Positions 1 to 8,923 of a stretch of 64,000 nt of DNA are shown one piece after another. The notes below the pieces were generated by a model. That model did no database searches. It had not been told where the DNA came from and saw only the letters and a program-made list of their open reading frames with translations. Position 1 is the stretch's first letter; each line of letters opens with the position of its first letter. Position numbers and translations under genes: made by a program. Origin of the DNA: Alcanivorax sp. (GTDB taxonomy: Bacteria; Pseudomonadota; Gammaproteobacteria; Pseudomonadales; Alcanivoracaceae); NCBI GenBank assembly GCA_022449455.1, contig JAKUPL010000003.1, positions 124,001 through 188,000 on the forward strand, in the 5' to 3' direction.

Positions 1-2
1 TG

Positions 3-1595
3 GGCCTGACCACCGTGATCCTGGTGTTCCTGGTCTATCAGTTCTGCGGCCCGCTGCTGCGCGAGGTGCCGCTGCTGCGCATCATCGGCCACGACGGCCA
101 ACCCAGCCGCATGTTCTTCGAGACCTTTATCGATCTGCAGACCATGCAGAACGAGGGCGTGTTCGGCATTCCCAGCATCGTCTCCTACGGCCAGGTGTTC
201 TATTTCCTGCTGTTCGGCGCCTTCCTGCAACTGTTTGGCGGCGGTCAGCTGTTCATGGATCTGTCCATGCTGCTGGTGGGCCGCCTGCGCGGCGGCATGG
301 CCAAGGTGTCCATCGTCTCCTCCACCCTGTTCGGCGCGGTCAGCGGCAGCGCCACCGCCAACGCGGCGGTGATGGGCATGTTCACCATTCCCGCCATGAA
401 ACGCTCCGGAATGCGCGCCGAGCAGGCCGCCGCGGTGGAGGCCACCTCCTCCACCGGCGGGCAACTGATGCCGCCGGTAATGGGCGCCGCCGCCTTCCTG
501 ATCGCCCAGTTCATGGGCATTCCCTACGCCGAGGTGGCGCTGGCGGCGATCATTCCGGCGCTGCTGTTCTATCTGGCGCTGTACTTCGTGGTCGATCTGC
601 TGGCCCGCCGCAACAATCTGAGCGGCCTGACCAAGGCGGAACTGGAGACCGACTGGGGCAGCGTGCTCAAGCGGCTGTATCTGCTGATCCCGGTGTGCGT
701 GCTGGTCTACCAGATCATGGCCGGCCGCGCGCTCAGCTCCGCCACCCTGGAAGCGGTCTGGCTGACCGTGTTCCTGGGCCTGTTCACCCGCTGCTGGGAC
801 GGCGTGCGCGAGCACGGCCTGGCCGGCCTGACCGGCGCCGTTCGCTCGGTGGTGGGCGACTCGGTGCAGGCGCTGGACTCCGGCGCGCGCAGCGCCATCG
901 CCGTGGCCATCCCCTGTGCCGGCGCCGGCATCGTGGTGGGCATCGCTTCCAGCACCAACCTGGGCCTGACCTTCGGCACCTTCGTCACCACCCTGTCCGG
1001 CGGCATGATGATCCCGGCCCTGCTGCTGGTGATGATCATGGTGATCGTGATGGGCATGGGCATGCCGACCACCGCCGCCTACATCATGGGCGCCATTCTC
1101 GCCATTCCGGCGCTGGATAAACTGGGCGTGCCGCAGCTGTCCTCGCACTTCTTCGTGCTGTACTTCGCCGCCCTGTCGATGGTGACGCCGCCGGTGGCGC
1201 TGGCCGCCTTCGTGGCCGGCGGCATCGCCAAGGCGGACGTCTGGAAAACCGGCTGGGCCGCGTTCCGCTACAGCCTGGCCGGCTTCCTGGTGGCGTTCGC
1301 CTTCGCCTTCAGCCCGGCACTGCTGCTGCAGGGCGAGTGGACCAAGATCGCCACCGCCACGGTCACCGCCGCCATCGGCTGCTACGCCCTGGCCGGTTGC
1401 GTGGCCGGCTTCCTGCGCACCCGCAATTCAAGACTTGAATCGGTGCTGCTGCTGGCCGCCGCGGTGCTGCTGATCACGCCCAAACTGGCCGCTTCGCTGG
1501 TCGGTCTGGTGCTGCTCGCCGCGGTGTTGGGCGGGCAATTGTGGCGCCGGCGCGCGGCCGACACGGCATCCGTATCCACCGCGCGGCAAGAATAA
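3..1595 (+). CDS. TRAP transporter permease, large (DctM-type) part; 5' end outside the window
   Basis: The reading frame is open to the left window edge, so the N-terminus is missing; about 530 residues are visible. They are almost entirely hydrophobic helices, with the SGSATANAAVMG and GGQLMPPVMGAAAFL motifs typical of DctM domains in TRAP-TAXI systems, where the small and large membrane subunits are usually fused into one long protein. The next gene, 36 bp downstream, encodes a TAXI binding protein, which supports a sodium- or proton-driven TRAP-TAXI importer for an organic acid in the inner membrane. Whether the missing part carries the fused DctQ domain cannot be seen. The substrate is unknown. 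Confidence 0.9.
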   Translation, partial: GLTTVILVFLVYQFCGPLLREVPLLRIIGHDGQPSRMFFETFIDLQTMQNEGVFGIPSIVSYGQVFYFLLFGAFLQLFGGGQLFMDLSMLLVGRLRGGMAKVSIVSSTLFGAVSGSATANAAVMGMFTIPAMKRSGMRAEQAAAVEATSSTGGQLMPPVMGAAAFLIAQFMGIPYAEVALAAIIPALLFYLALYFVVDLLARRNNLSGLTKAELETDWGSVLKRLYLLIPVCVLVYQIMAGRALSSATLEAVWLTVFLGLFTRCWDGVREHGLAGLTGAVRSVVGDSVQALDSGARSAIAVAIPCAGAGIVVGIASSTNLGLTFGTFVTTLSGGMMIPALLLVMIMVIVMGMGMPTTAAYIMGAILAIPALDKLGVPQLSSHFFVLYFAALSMVTPPVALAAFVAGGIAKADVWKTGWAAFRYSLAGFLVAFAFAFSPALLLQGEWTKIATATVTAAIGCYALAGCVAGFLRTRNSRLESVLLLAAAVLLITPKLAASLVGLVLLAAVLGGQLWRRRAADTASVSTARQE

Positions 1596-1631
1596 CGTTC
1601 GACTCAACTTTTACTATCAGGAGAACAAGAA

Positions 1632-2627
1632 ATGCGACATCTCAGCTTCCGCTCTCTCGCTCCCGCCCTGTTCGCGGTGCTGCTCGCCCTGACCGGCGCC
1701 ACGCAGGCCGCCGATCCGGTCAAGGTCAAATTCGCCGCCGGCCCCACCGGCACCACCTGGTACGCCTACGCCGGCGCCCTGCGCACGGAAATGCTCAACG
1801 GTCTGCCGCAGGGCTCCACCGTGGACATCCTCGGCACGCCGATGGCGATCGCCAACACCAAGCTGCTCACCGCCAAACGCACCGACGTGGCGCTGATCTT
1901 CCCGCCGGTGGCGTCCTGGGCGGAGCGCGGCTTCGGCCCGTTCGACAAGAAAATCGACAATATCCGTGGCCTGGTGGGCGGCCTGGATCAGTACTACCAG
2001 CGCGTTACCGTGCAGAAGAACAGCGACATCAAAAGCCTCGCCGACATCAAGAAAGGCAAGCTGGCGGTGCGCATCGGCACCGGCCCCCAGGGCAGCCTCA
2101 ATGAGTACATCGCGCGTTTGATCCTGGCCGCCAACGACCTCAGCTACGAGGACATCGAATCCTTCGGCGGCAGCGTCAGCCGCTCCAGCCTGAGCATCCT
2201 TCAGGACCAGTTCGGCGACGGTAAACTGGACATGATCATCGGCATCACCACCGCCGGTCATCCCAACACCTCGCAACTGTCGATCACTCCCGGGCAGCGC
2301 TTCCTGAGCCTCGGCGACGACGCCATCGCCTACCTGGAAAAATACGGCTTCACCCCGGCCACCATGCCGGCGGACCTGTTCGAAGGACAGAACGAACCGG
2401 TCAAGGGCGTGGGCTTCAGCACCTCCATCTACGCCAACGCGGACATGCCGGAAGAAGAGGCCTACCAGATCACCAAGGCGATCATGGAAGGCCGTGAGAG
2501 CGTGCAGCGCTCGTTCGGCTCCATGTCCGGCTGGACCGTGGACGGTTCCGCCGCCGATGAAAACCTGGCGGCACCGCTGCACCCCGGCGCCAAAAAGTAC
2601 TACCAGGAAGCGGCGCAAGCACAATGA
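1632..2627 (+). CDS. TAXI family TRAP transporter solute-binding protein
   Basis: This 331-residue protein has a Sec signal peptide (basic RHLSFRS start, hydrophobic core, likely cleavage after ATQA near residue 26), so it should be periplasmic. The early GPTGTTWYAYAGALRTEM stretch and the central RIGTGPQGS motif fit the TAXI/NMT1-like family of TRAP binding proteins. A good Shine-Dalgarno (CAGGAGAAC) precedes the ATG. It follows the TRAP permease and overlaps the ThDP enzyme gene by 4 bp (ATGA), indicating one transcription unit of import plus first metabolic step. The ligand is probably a carboxylate, but that is inferred from the family only. Confidence 0.92.
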   Translation: MRHLSFRSLAPALFAVLLALTGATQAADPVKVKFAAGPTGTTWYAYAGALRTEMLNGLPQGSTVDILGTPMAIANTKLLTAKRTDVALIFPPVASWAERGFGPFDKKIDNIRGLVGGLDQYYQRVTVQKNSDIKSLADIKKGKLAVRIGTGPQGSLNEYIARLILAANDLSYEDIESFGGSVSRSSLSILQDQFGDGKLDMIIGITTAGHPNTSQLSITPGQRFLSLGDDAIAYLEKYGFTPATMPADLFEGQNEPVKGVGFSTSIYANADMPEEEAYQITKAIMEGRESVQRSFGSMSGWTVDGSAADENLAAPLHPGAKKYYQEAAQAQ

Positions 2628-4264
2628 CCACCGCCAGCGCGCAAGGCCGCACCGGCGGCCAGGTGATCGTCGACCTGCTGCGCCGCAACGGCGTGGACCG
2701 GGTGTTCACGGTGCCCGGCGAAAGCTTTCTGCCGGTGCTTGACGCGCTCCACGATGCCCCGGACATTGAATTGGTGGTGTGCCGTCAGGAGGGCGGCGCC
2801 ACCATGATGGCCGAGGCCCATGCCAAGCTCACCGGACGCCCCGGGGTGTGCTTCGTGACCCGCGGGCCGGGCAGCGCCAACGCCCTGACCGGCCTGCACG
2901 TGGCGTCCCAGGACTCGACCCCGCTGCTGGTGTTCGTCGGCCAGGTGCCGAGCGGCTTCCAGGAGCGCGAGGCCTGGCAAGAAGTGGACGTGCAGTCGCT
3001 GTTCGGTTCGGTGGCGAAGTGGGCCATCGATCTGCAGCACAGCGAGCGGCTTCCGGAATACCTGGGCCGCGCCTTCGCCACCGCCCGCTCCGGCCGCCAG
3101 GGGCCGGTGGTGATCGGCCTGGCCGAGGATCTGCTTTATGAATCGGTGACGGTGGTGGATACCGCCGCCGTCACCCCGGCGCAAAGCTATCCGGCGGTGC
3201 GCGACGTGCGCGCCCTGGAGCGCCGGCTGGCGGCGGCGCGCCGTCCGCTGGCGGTGTTCGGCGGCTCCGGCTGGGACAGCGAAAGCCACGACAAACTGCG
3301 CCGCTTCGCGGAGGCCCACGGCGTGCCGGTGGTCACCGGCTTCCGGCGCCAGGACCGCTTTGACAACAGCCACCGGCTGTACGCCGGTGACGCCGGGCTC
3401 GGCATGAACCCGGCGCTGGCGGCATTGATCGAGGAAGCGGATCTGATCCTGGCGGTGGGCACCCGGCTCGGCGACATCACCACCCGCCACTATCAACTGC
3501 TGGAGGTGCCCCGGCCCCACCAGCAACTGATCCATGTGCACCCGCAGCCGGAAGAGTTGGGGCGGGTTTATCACACCGATCTGGCGATCTGCGCCGGCGT
3601 GCGCGGCTTCGCCGAAACCGTCGCCCTGCGCGCCGACCGGCCGCTGGATGACAAACGCCGCGCCTGGCTGGAACGGGCCGGCCAGGTGTACCGGGACTGG
3701 GCCAACCCCACCGAATCCCCCGGTCCCATGCAACTGGCCCGGGTGGTGCAATGGCTCGGCCAACGGCTGCCGCCGGAGGCGGTGGTCAGCAACGGCGCCG
3801 GCAATTACACCCTCTGGGTGCATCGCTTCTATCCGTTCCGCGCCCTTGGCAGCGCCCTGGCGCCCACCTCCGGCTCCATGGGCTACGGGCTGCCGGCGGC
3901 GATCGCCGCCAAGCTCGCTGATCGGCAACGGCCGGCGGTGTGTTTCGCCGGCGACGGCTGTTTTCTGATGACCTGTCAGGAACTGGCCACCGCCGTGCAA
4001 TACGGCGCCAACGTCATCGTCATCGTGGTCAACAACTGCTCCTACGGGTCCATCCGCATGCACCAGGAAAGGCAGTATCCGGGCCGGCGCTACGGCACCG
4101 ATCTGGTCAACCCGGATCTGGTCGGCCTGGCGAAGTCCTTCGGTGCGGACGCGGAGCGTGTGGAAGAGAGCGAGGATTTTCCGGCGGTGTTTGAACGGGC
4201 CCTGGAGGCGGATCGCCCGTTTCTTATCGAGCTGACCATCGATCCGTCGATTCTCAAACCCTGA
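2624..4264 (+). CDS. thiamine diphosphate-dependent enzyme (acetolactate synthase/benzoylformate decarboxylase-like)
   Basis: This 546-residue protein has the three-domain ThDP fold of the acetolactate synthase family. The N-terminal Pyr domain carries the cofactor-activating glutamate in CRQEGGATMMAEA (Glu56). The C-terminal PP domain carries the GDG...NNCSYG metal/diphosphate motif (about residues 444-472). No separate regulatory subunit is encoded nearby, and the gene is translationally coupled to a TAXI binding protein, so it is more likely a catabolic 2-oxoacid decarboxylase or carboligase than a branched-chain amino acid biosynthetic enzyme. The exact reaction is not assignable; benzoylformate-, oxalyl-CoA- or sulfopyruvate-type activities are alternatives. 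Confidence 0.88.
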   Translation: MTTASAQGRTGGQVIVDLLRRNGVDRVFTVPGESFLPVLDALHDAPDIELVVCRQEGGATMMAEAHAKLTGRPGVCFVTRGPGSANALTGLHVASQDSTPLLVFVGQVPSGFQEREAWQEVDVQSLFGSVAKWAIDLQHSERLPEYLGRAFATARSGRQGPVVIGLAEDLLYESVTVVDTAAVTPAQSYPAVRDVRALERRLAAARRPLAVFGGSGWDSESHDKLRRFAEAHGVPVVTGFRRQDRFDNSHRLYAGDAGLGMNPALAALIEEADLILAVGTRLGDITTRHYQLLEVPRPHQQLIHVHPQPEELGRVYHTDLAICAGVRGFAETVALRADRPLDDKRRAWLERAGQVYRDWANPTESPGPMQLARVVQWLGQRLPPEAVVSNGAGNYTLWVHRFYPFRALGSALAPTSGSMGYGLPAAIAAKLADRQRPAVCFAGDGCFLMTCQELATAVQYGANVIVIVVNNCSYGSIRMHQERQYPGRRYGTDLVNPDLVGLAKSFGADAERVEESEDFPAVFERALEADRPFLIELTIDPSILKP

Positions 4265-4271
4265 TCCGCGA

Positions 4272-4293
4272 TCCGGCCCGCCCCCGGGCCGGA
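4272..4293. terminator. hairpin between convergent genes
   Basis: A 9-bp perfect inverted repeat (TCCGGCCCG / CGGGCCGGA, 4-nt CCCC loop) lies between the stop codons of the ThDP enzyme (4264) and the LysR gene (4298). No T-tract follows on either strand, so it may act only as a weak bidirectional terminator or as a 3' stability stem. Confidence 0.5.
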
Positions 4294-4297
4294 AGCG

Positions 4298-5197
4298 CTA
4301 CAACTCGTCGGTGAGGCGTTCCGACAGATAATCCAGAAACGCCCGGGTGCGCGCCGGCACCCGGGTGCGGCTGAGAATCAGCGCGGTGGCTTCCACCGGC
4401 GGACTTTCCCAGGCGGTCAGCACCCGCACCAGACGGCCGCTTTTCACATCGTTGCGGCACATCACATTAGGCAGCATGCTCAACCCCACCCCATCAATCG
4501 CCAGCTCACGGGCCACCGCGATATTGTTCACCACCACCTTGCCCTGCACCTCGATAAACTGATGTTTGATCTGATTGCGGAACGTCCAAACGCCGTTCTG
4601 TCGCTGCTGATCGGTGGTCACGCAATCGTGCAGGGCGAAATCCTCCACCGCCCGGGGCGTGCCCCGTCGACGCAGATACTCCGGGCTGGCATAGACCCCC
4701 CGGGTGATGGTCGCCAGCCGGCGATAAATCAGATTGGATTCCTTCAAGGGGCCGAGCTGAATGGTCAGGTCATAGGGGTCGTCGCGGGGATTGACCTCGC
4801 GACTGTTCACTTCCACTTCCACGTTGACTTCCGGGTAACGCAACACAAAGCCGGCGATGGCGCGGCTGATCCAGCCGACGCCGAAATCCGCCGGAATGCT
4901 GACGCGCAGGGAGCCGCTTAGCCCGGCCTGCAGCTCCGCCGCGTTGACGCCGATTTCCTCGATCTCCGACACCAGGCATTGCACCTGCTCGTAGAGCACC
5001 GAGCCGATCTCGGTCAACGCCAGGCCCTTGGCGCCCCGTTTCAGCAGCAAGGCACCGAAGTGCTGCTCGAGCTGATCGAGGCGGCGACTGATGGTGGATT
5101 TGGAAATTCTCAACTGCTCGGAGGCACGGGTCATGCTGCCGGCCTCCGCGACCTCACAGAAAAGCCTGAGCGTGTTCAGGTCCAAACGGTGATGCAT
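4298..5197 (-). CDS. LysR family transcriptional regulator
   Basis: This is a 299-residue LysR-type regulator. The N-terminal winged helix-turn-helix is clear (LDLNTLRLFCEVAEAGSMTR, then SEQLRISKSTISRRLDQLEQ), followed by a substrate-binding effector domain. The frame extends 15 codons further upstream, but the ATG at 5197 places LDLNTLRLF at the usual distance from the start. It is divergent from the ABC-importer operon at 5460 and convergent with the ThDP gene. By LysR convention it probably regulates the divergent operon in response to a pathway metabolite. A perfect palindrome at 5286-5301 is a likely binding site. Confidence 0.9.
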   Translation of the reverse strand: MHHRLDLNTLRLFCEVAEAGSMTRASEQLRISKSTISRRLDQLEQHFGALLLKRGAKGLALTEIGSVLYEQVQCLVSEIEEIGVNAAELQAGLSGSLRVSIPADFGVGWISRAIAGFVLRYPEVNVEVEVNSREVNPRDDPYDLTIQLGPLKESNLIYRRLATITRGVYASPEYLRRRGTPRAVEDFALHDCVTTDQQRQNGVWTFRNQIKHQFIEVQGKVVVNNIAVARELAIDGVGLSMLPNVMCRNDVKSGRLVRVLTAWESPPVEATALILSRTRVPARTRAFLDYLSERLTDEL

Positions 5198-5285
5198 CCG
5201 CGTACCCCTTACAAAGGCCAGCCGATCCATGCCCGGCGTCACAGTGGGCGTCGTAATGATTGAAACACGGATAACGGCGTTGTGC

Positions 5286-5301
5286 GTTCCATTATTGGAA
5301 C
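5286..5301. promoter_or_regulatory. candidate LysR operator palindrome
   Basis: GTTCCATTATTGGAAC is a perfect 6-4-6 palindrome and contains the T-N11-A signature of LysR binding sites (T5287 to A5299). It lies in the 262-bp divergent gap between the LysR gene (start 5197) and the ABC operon (start 5460). An AT-rich stretch with a further ATTCCAA half-site near 5388-5394 lies closer to the operon. Binding by the adjacent regulator is inference. Confidence 0.5.
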
Positions 5302-5459
5302 ACCGTGTCCTGCTTCCTTCGCTAGGCGCCGTGTGGGAGCGCTGCTAGCTTAATCACGACAAGAAGTGGCAAAAACACCGATCAAAAATTCCAACAAATA
5401 CACGGTGCCCGCGAACGTGATCGCTACAAAATCGCACGCGGCCCGGCTCGGAGAACATT

Positions 5460-6458
5460 ATGCAAAACCTTAACCGGCGACAGTTTCTTAGCGGCACGGC
5501 CCAGAGCCTGGCTTTCGGTCTGTGCGCGTCCAGCCTCGGCCTTCCCGCTCTTACCCGCGCTCAGGCCGCCAGCCTCAGCTGGGCCAACCTGATGCCCGGC
5601 TTCACCATTCTTATTTCGGAGTATCTGCGCGCCAAGGGGCTGGATAAGGAATACCGGCTTAATCTTCGAGAACCTACCACCTACGCGTCCGTGGGTACCT
5701 ACTATAACGACTTTATCGCGGGAAATTACGACGTCTGTATCGGCAGCTGGGACACTTTCGCCGCCCGTTATCTGGCCGGTGTGAAAGTGCAGTTCGTCTG
5801 CGGCATCAGTACCGGCAGCATGATCAACATCCTCACGCCGAGCGGTGGCGAGGGCACCCTGGAAGCGCTCAAGGGAAAGATCTTCGCGGCGCCGCAGTCC
5901 AGCGGCACCTACCGGATGATGCGCGCGGTGATCAAGGAGCTGCACGACATCGATCTGGAACAGTACATGCGGGTTCAGAACGTGGATAACCCGGCCGCCG
6001 CCGTCACCCTGGCGATGGCCGACCGCGCTGACGCGGTCCTGTCGTGGGAACCCAACATCAGCGCCGGCCTGGTCAAGGCGCCGGACATGCGGGTGCTGTA
6101 CAACGCCGGTGATGAGTACCGCAAGCGCCTCGGCAAGGAACTGCCCTACTTCGGTATCGCCGTGCGCCAGGAAGTGGCGGAGCGTGACCCGGAACTGGTG
6201 CAGCGGCTGGATCAGGCGTTTGGCGCCTGCGTCAACGGCATCATGGGCGACGTGGATGAGGCGGTGAGCCTGACCGCCGAGCGCTCCGGCTTTCCCCCCG
6301 AGGTTCTGAAGCTGGCCATCACCTCCGGCCGGATGGCGCTCAAGCACCTGTCCATGGGCACCCCGGACGGTCGCGACGCGGTGCGCACCGCCGCCGGCTT
6401 CCTGATCCGCAATGGCTCCCTGCCCCGCGAACTGGACGACGGGTTCTTCGCGGTATGA
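5460..6458 (+). CDS. ABC transporter substrate-binding protein, NMT1/SsuA-like, Tat-exported
   Basis: This 332-residue protein starts with a twin-arginine signal (NRRQFLSGTAQSLAFG, Arg6-Arg7), so it is probably exported folded. The mature part resembles the NMT1/THI5 and SsuA/TauA-like periplasmic binding proteins, which bind sulfonates, nitrate, pyrimidine precursors or aromatic acids. It is the first gene of a tightly packed operon and overlaps the permease gene by 4 bp (ATGA). Its neighbours are CoA-pathway enzymes rather than sulfonate or thiamine genes, which suggests an organic acid ligand; this is inference. Confidence 0.9.
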   Translation: MQNLNRRQFLSGTAQSLAFGLCASSLGLPALTRAQAASLSWANLMPGFTILISEYLRAKGLDKEYRLNLREPTTYASVGTYYNDFIAGNYDVCIGSWDTFAARYLAGVKVQFVCGISTGSMINILTPSGGEGTLEALKGKIFAAPQSSGTYRMMRAVIKELHDIDLEQYMRVQNVDNPAAAVTLAMADRADAVLSWEPNISAGLVKAPDMRVLYNAGDEYRKRLGKELPYFGIAVRQEVAERDPELVQRLDQAFGACVNGIMGDVDEAVSLTAERSGFPPEVLKLAITSGRMALKHLSMGTPDGRDAVRTAAGFLIRNGSLPRELDDGFFAV

Positions 6459-7291
6459 GTCAGCCCGCGCGTACCGCCTCATCCGTTACCCCCTCCCGCC
6501 TCGGCGTGCGGGCCGCCGCGCGCCCGGCGGCCAGACCGGGTCGGCGGCGGGATCTGACCGCATTGTGCGTGGTCTCGGTCCTGCTGATTCTGGCCATGGA
6601 AGTGGCCAGCCGCTTCGTGCCGCCGTTCATCATGCCCTCACCGCTGGTGGTCGGCCAGGCGGTGCTGGAATTGCTGACCAGCGATTGGCATCACGTCTCG
6701 GTGACACTGCTGCGGCTGGGCGCGGCGGTGGGCTTTTCCATGTTGGTCGGGGTCTTGATCGGCCTGCTGATGGGCACCTCCCGCCGGCTCGGCCCCTATC
6801 TCAATTCCCTGGTGATCATCGACACGGGTATTCCGGCGCTCTCCTGGATGCTGGTGGCGGTGTTCTGGTTCAAGGATCCGGAAGCCCGCATCTTTTTTAT
6901 TCTTACCGTGATTCTGCTGCCGTTCTACGCACTCAACGTCTACGAAGGGGTGCGCTCCATGCCCAAGGAATGGGTCGACATGATGGAGAGCTTCCGCCCC
7001 TCGCGCTGGCAGCTGATGCGCTATCTGGTGATTCCGCACATCGTCCAGTACGTCTTCATGACCACCAAATCGGTGATCGGTTACGCGATCCGCATGGTGA
7101 TTTTCGCCGAGCTGGTGGCGTCGGCGGTGGGCGTGGGCTCGCGCATGAGCCTGGCCCAATCGACCTTCCGCATCGACTACGTGCTGGCCTGGACCTTCCT
7201 GCTGGTGGTTCTCAATCTGGTGCTGCAGTCGCTGCTCAACCTGGCGGAACGGCACGTTCTCAAATGGCGGGCGGAGGCCAAAGTACGATGA
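6455..7291 (+). CDS. ABC transporter permease, SsuC/TauC-like
   Basis: This 278-residue inner-membrane protein has about six predicted membrane segments after a basic, alanine-rich cytoplasmic N-terminus. The cytoplasmic EAA coupling loop is visible (MPKEWVDMMESFRPSRWQ region), as in the BPD_transp_1 family used by nitrate/sulfonate/taurine importers. Its ATG overlaps the stop of the binding-protein gene, and its own stop overlaps the ATPase start, so the three subunits are translationally coupled. Confidence 0.92.
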   Translation: MSQPARTASSVTPSRLGVRAAARPAARPGRRRDLTALCVVSVLLILAMEVASRFVPPFIMPSPLVVGQAVLELLTSDWHHVSVTLLRLGAAVGFSMLVGVLIGLLMGTSRRLGPYLNSLVIIDTGIPALSWMLVAVFWFKDPEARIFFILTVILLPFYALNVYEGVRSMPKEWVDMMESFRPSRWQLMRYLVIPHIVQYVFMTTKSVIGYAIRMVIFAELVASAVGVGSRMSLAQSTFRIDYVLAWTFLLVVLNLVLQSLLNLAERHVLKWRAEAKVR

Positions 7292-8127
7292 ATCCGACAG
7301 CGAACTCAACAGCGAACGCAACAACGACGGCACAGGGCGATGCCTTTATCGAAATGCGCGACGTCAGTAAGCATTTCGGCGATTTTCTGGCGGTGGATCA
7401 GCTGTCGATGACGGTCCGGCGCGGCGAAATCGTGGCCCTGCTGGGCCGCACCGGCGCCGGTAAAAGCACGGTGATGAGCCTGTCCATGGGCACCATCGCG
7501 CCGGACCAGGGCACCGTGCAGGTGGGCGGCGTGGACCCGTCCCGGGAGTTCGACGCCCTGCGCGGCAAGATGGCCGTGGCCTTTCAGACCGACCGCCTGC
7601 TGCCCTGGCGCACGGCGGTGGAGAACGCCGAACTGGGCCTGCTGATCCTCAACCGCTCCAAAGCCGAGGCCCGCGAAGCGGCCCTGCACTGGCTGGCGCG
7701 GGTCAAGCTGGAAGGCGCCGAGCACAAATACGTGCACGAGCTGTCCGGCGGCATGCGGCAAAGGGTGTCACTGGCACGGGCGCTGGCGGTGGATCCGGAG
7801 CTGATTTTTCTCGACGAGGTATTCAGCCAGTTGGACCACGTGACCTCCCAGGTTTTGCGCCGGGATTTCTCCCGCATCGTGCGGGAGGTGGGCAAAACCT
7901 GTGTGTTCGTCACCCATCGCATCGAGGACGCCCTGGACATCGCCGACCGCATCTATGTGCTGGACGCGCCGGCGCGGGTGTGCCTGGCACTCAGTGTCAG
8001 CGAGCAGACCCGCCGTGATCCCCGCGCGCTGGCCGACCTGCACGACCAGATCGCCCAGGCCATCGGCGGCGACACGGAATCCGCGGACCACGATCCGAAT
8101 TACTCTGAAAATCAGGACCTGTCATGA
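7288..8127 (+). CDS. ABC transporter ATP-binding protein, SsuB/TauB-like
   Basis: This is a 279-residue ATPase with Walker A GRTGAGKST (about residues 53-61), signature LSGGMRQR (about 152), Walker B plus D-loop LIFLDEVFSQLD (about 172) and switch histidine in FVTHR (about 208). The ATG at 7288 overlaps the permease stop (ATGA) and was chosen over much earlier in-frame starts inside the permease gene. The N-terminus is an odd low-complexity NPTANSTANATTTAQ stretch. The gene overlaps the next one (crotonase) by 4 bp, tying uptake to CoA metabolism in one operon. Confidence 0.93.
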   Translation: MNPTANSTANATTTAQGDAFIEMRDVSKHFGDFLAVDQLSMTVRRGEIVALLGRTGAGKSTVMSLSMGTIAPDQGTVQVGGVDPSREFDALRGKMAVAFQTDRLLPWRTAVENAELGLLILNRSKAEAREAALHWLARVKLEGAEHKYVHELSGGMRQRVSLARALAVDPELIFLDEVFSQLDHVTSQVLRRDFSRIVREVGKTCVFVTHRIEDALDIADRIYVLDAPARVCLALSVSEQTRRDPRALADLHDQIAQAIGGDTESADHDPNYSENQDLS

Positions 8128-8918
8128 GCTACGAAGATATCGAGATCGAGCGGCGCGACGGCTGGGTGGAGATCACCCTGAACCGCCCCACCAAGATGAA
8201 CACCCTGCGCGACCAGACCGCCGGGGAGATCGCCACCGTGCTCGGCGAAGTGGAACAGGATCGCTCGGTGAGTTGCGTGCTGATCCAGGGCAACGAGAAA
8301 GCCTTTTGCGCCGGCATCGACACCAGCGGCTTCACCATCGAGGCGCATCAATATTTTGATTTCTATCGGCGCCGGCGTACCGCGCGGCCGGTCAATCAGC
8401 TGTTCCGCCAGCTGCAGCGCTACAGCAAGCCGGTGATCTCGGTGATCGAGGGCTACGCCCTGGGCGGCGGCCTGGAGCTGGCGTTGCTGGGCGATTTGCT
8501 GGTGGCCGGCGAAAACGCCCGGCTGGGTTTGCCGGAGGCGCGGCTCGGCATGATGCCCGGTGGTGGCGGCACCGCCACCCTGCCGCGCCGCATCGGCGCC
8601 GCCCTGGCCAAGGAAATGATCTGGACCGGGCGCCGCCTGAACGCCCGCGAGGCCCTGGAATACCGGCTCGTCAACCACGTCACCGAGGCCGGCGCGGCGC
8701 TCGACAAGGCCCGTGAGCTGGCCGCCGGCATCGCCGCCGCGGCGCCGCTGTCGGTGATGTTCAGCAAGCTGGCCATCGACCAGGGCCTGGACCAGCCGCT
8801 GCCGCAGGCCATGGACGCCGAGGGCGACCTGTCCTTCATGCTCTATTTCAGTCACGACCGGGACGAGGGGCTGGCGGCGTTCGGCGCCAAGCGCAGCCCG
8901 TCGTTCCGCGGGGAGTAA
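8124..8918 (+). CDS. enoyl-CoA hydratase/isomerase family protein (crotonase)
   Basis: This 264-residue crotonase has the oxyanion-hole segments CAGIDTSGF and GYALGGGLELAL. Both acidic residues used by classical hydratases are present: the Glu of GGLELAL and the Glu of GLPEARLGMMPGGGG. Water addition to an enoyl-CoA is therefore plausible, although isomerase or hydrolase activities occur in the same fold. It is coupled by ATGA overlap to the ABC ATPase and lies 5 bp before the thiolase-like gene. In this operon it would follow ligase and dehydrogenase action. Confidence 0.9.
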   Translation: MSYEDIEIERRDGWVEITLNRPTKMNTLRDQTAGEIATVLGEVEQDRSVSCVLIQGNEKAFCAGIDTSGFTIEAHQYFDFYRRRRTARPVNQLFRQLQRYSKPVISVIEGYALGGGLELALLGDLLVAGENARLGLPEARLGMMPGGGGTATLPRRIGAALAKEMIWTGRRLNAREALEYRLVNHVTEAGAALDKARELAAGIAAAAPLSVMFSKLAIDQGLDQPLPQAMDAEGDLSFMLYFSHDRDEGLAAFGAKRSPSFRGE

Positions 8919-8923
8919 CCACC

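Noticed and set aside
6412-7287. Extended N-terminus of the ABC ATPase
   Set aside because: It overlaps the whole permease gene in another frame; the ATGA overlap at 7288 is the natural start.
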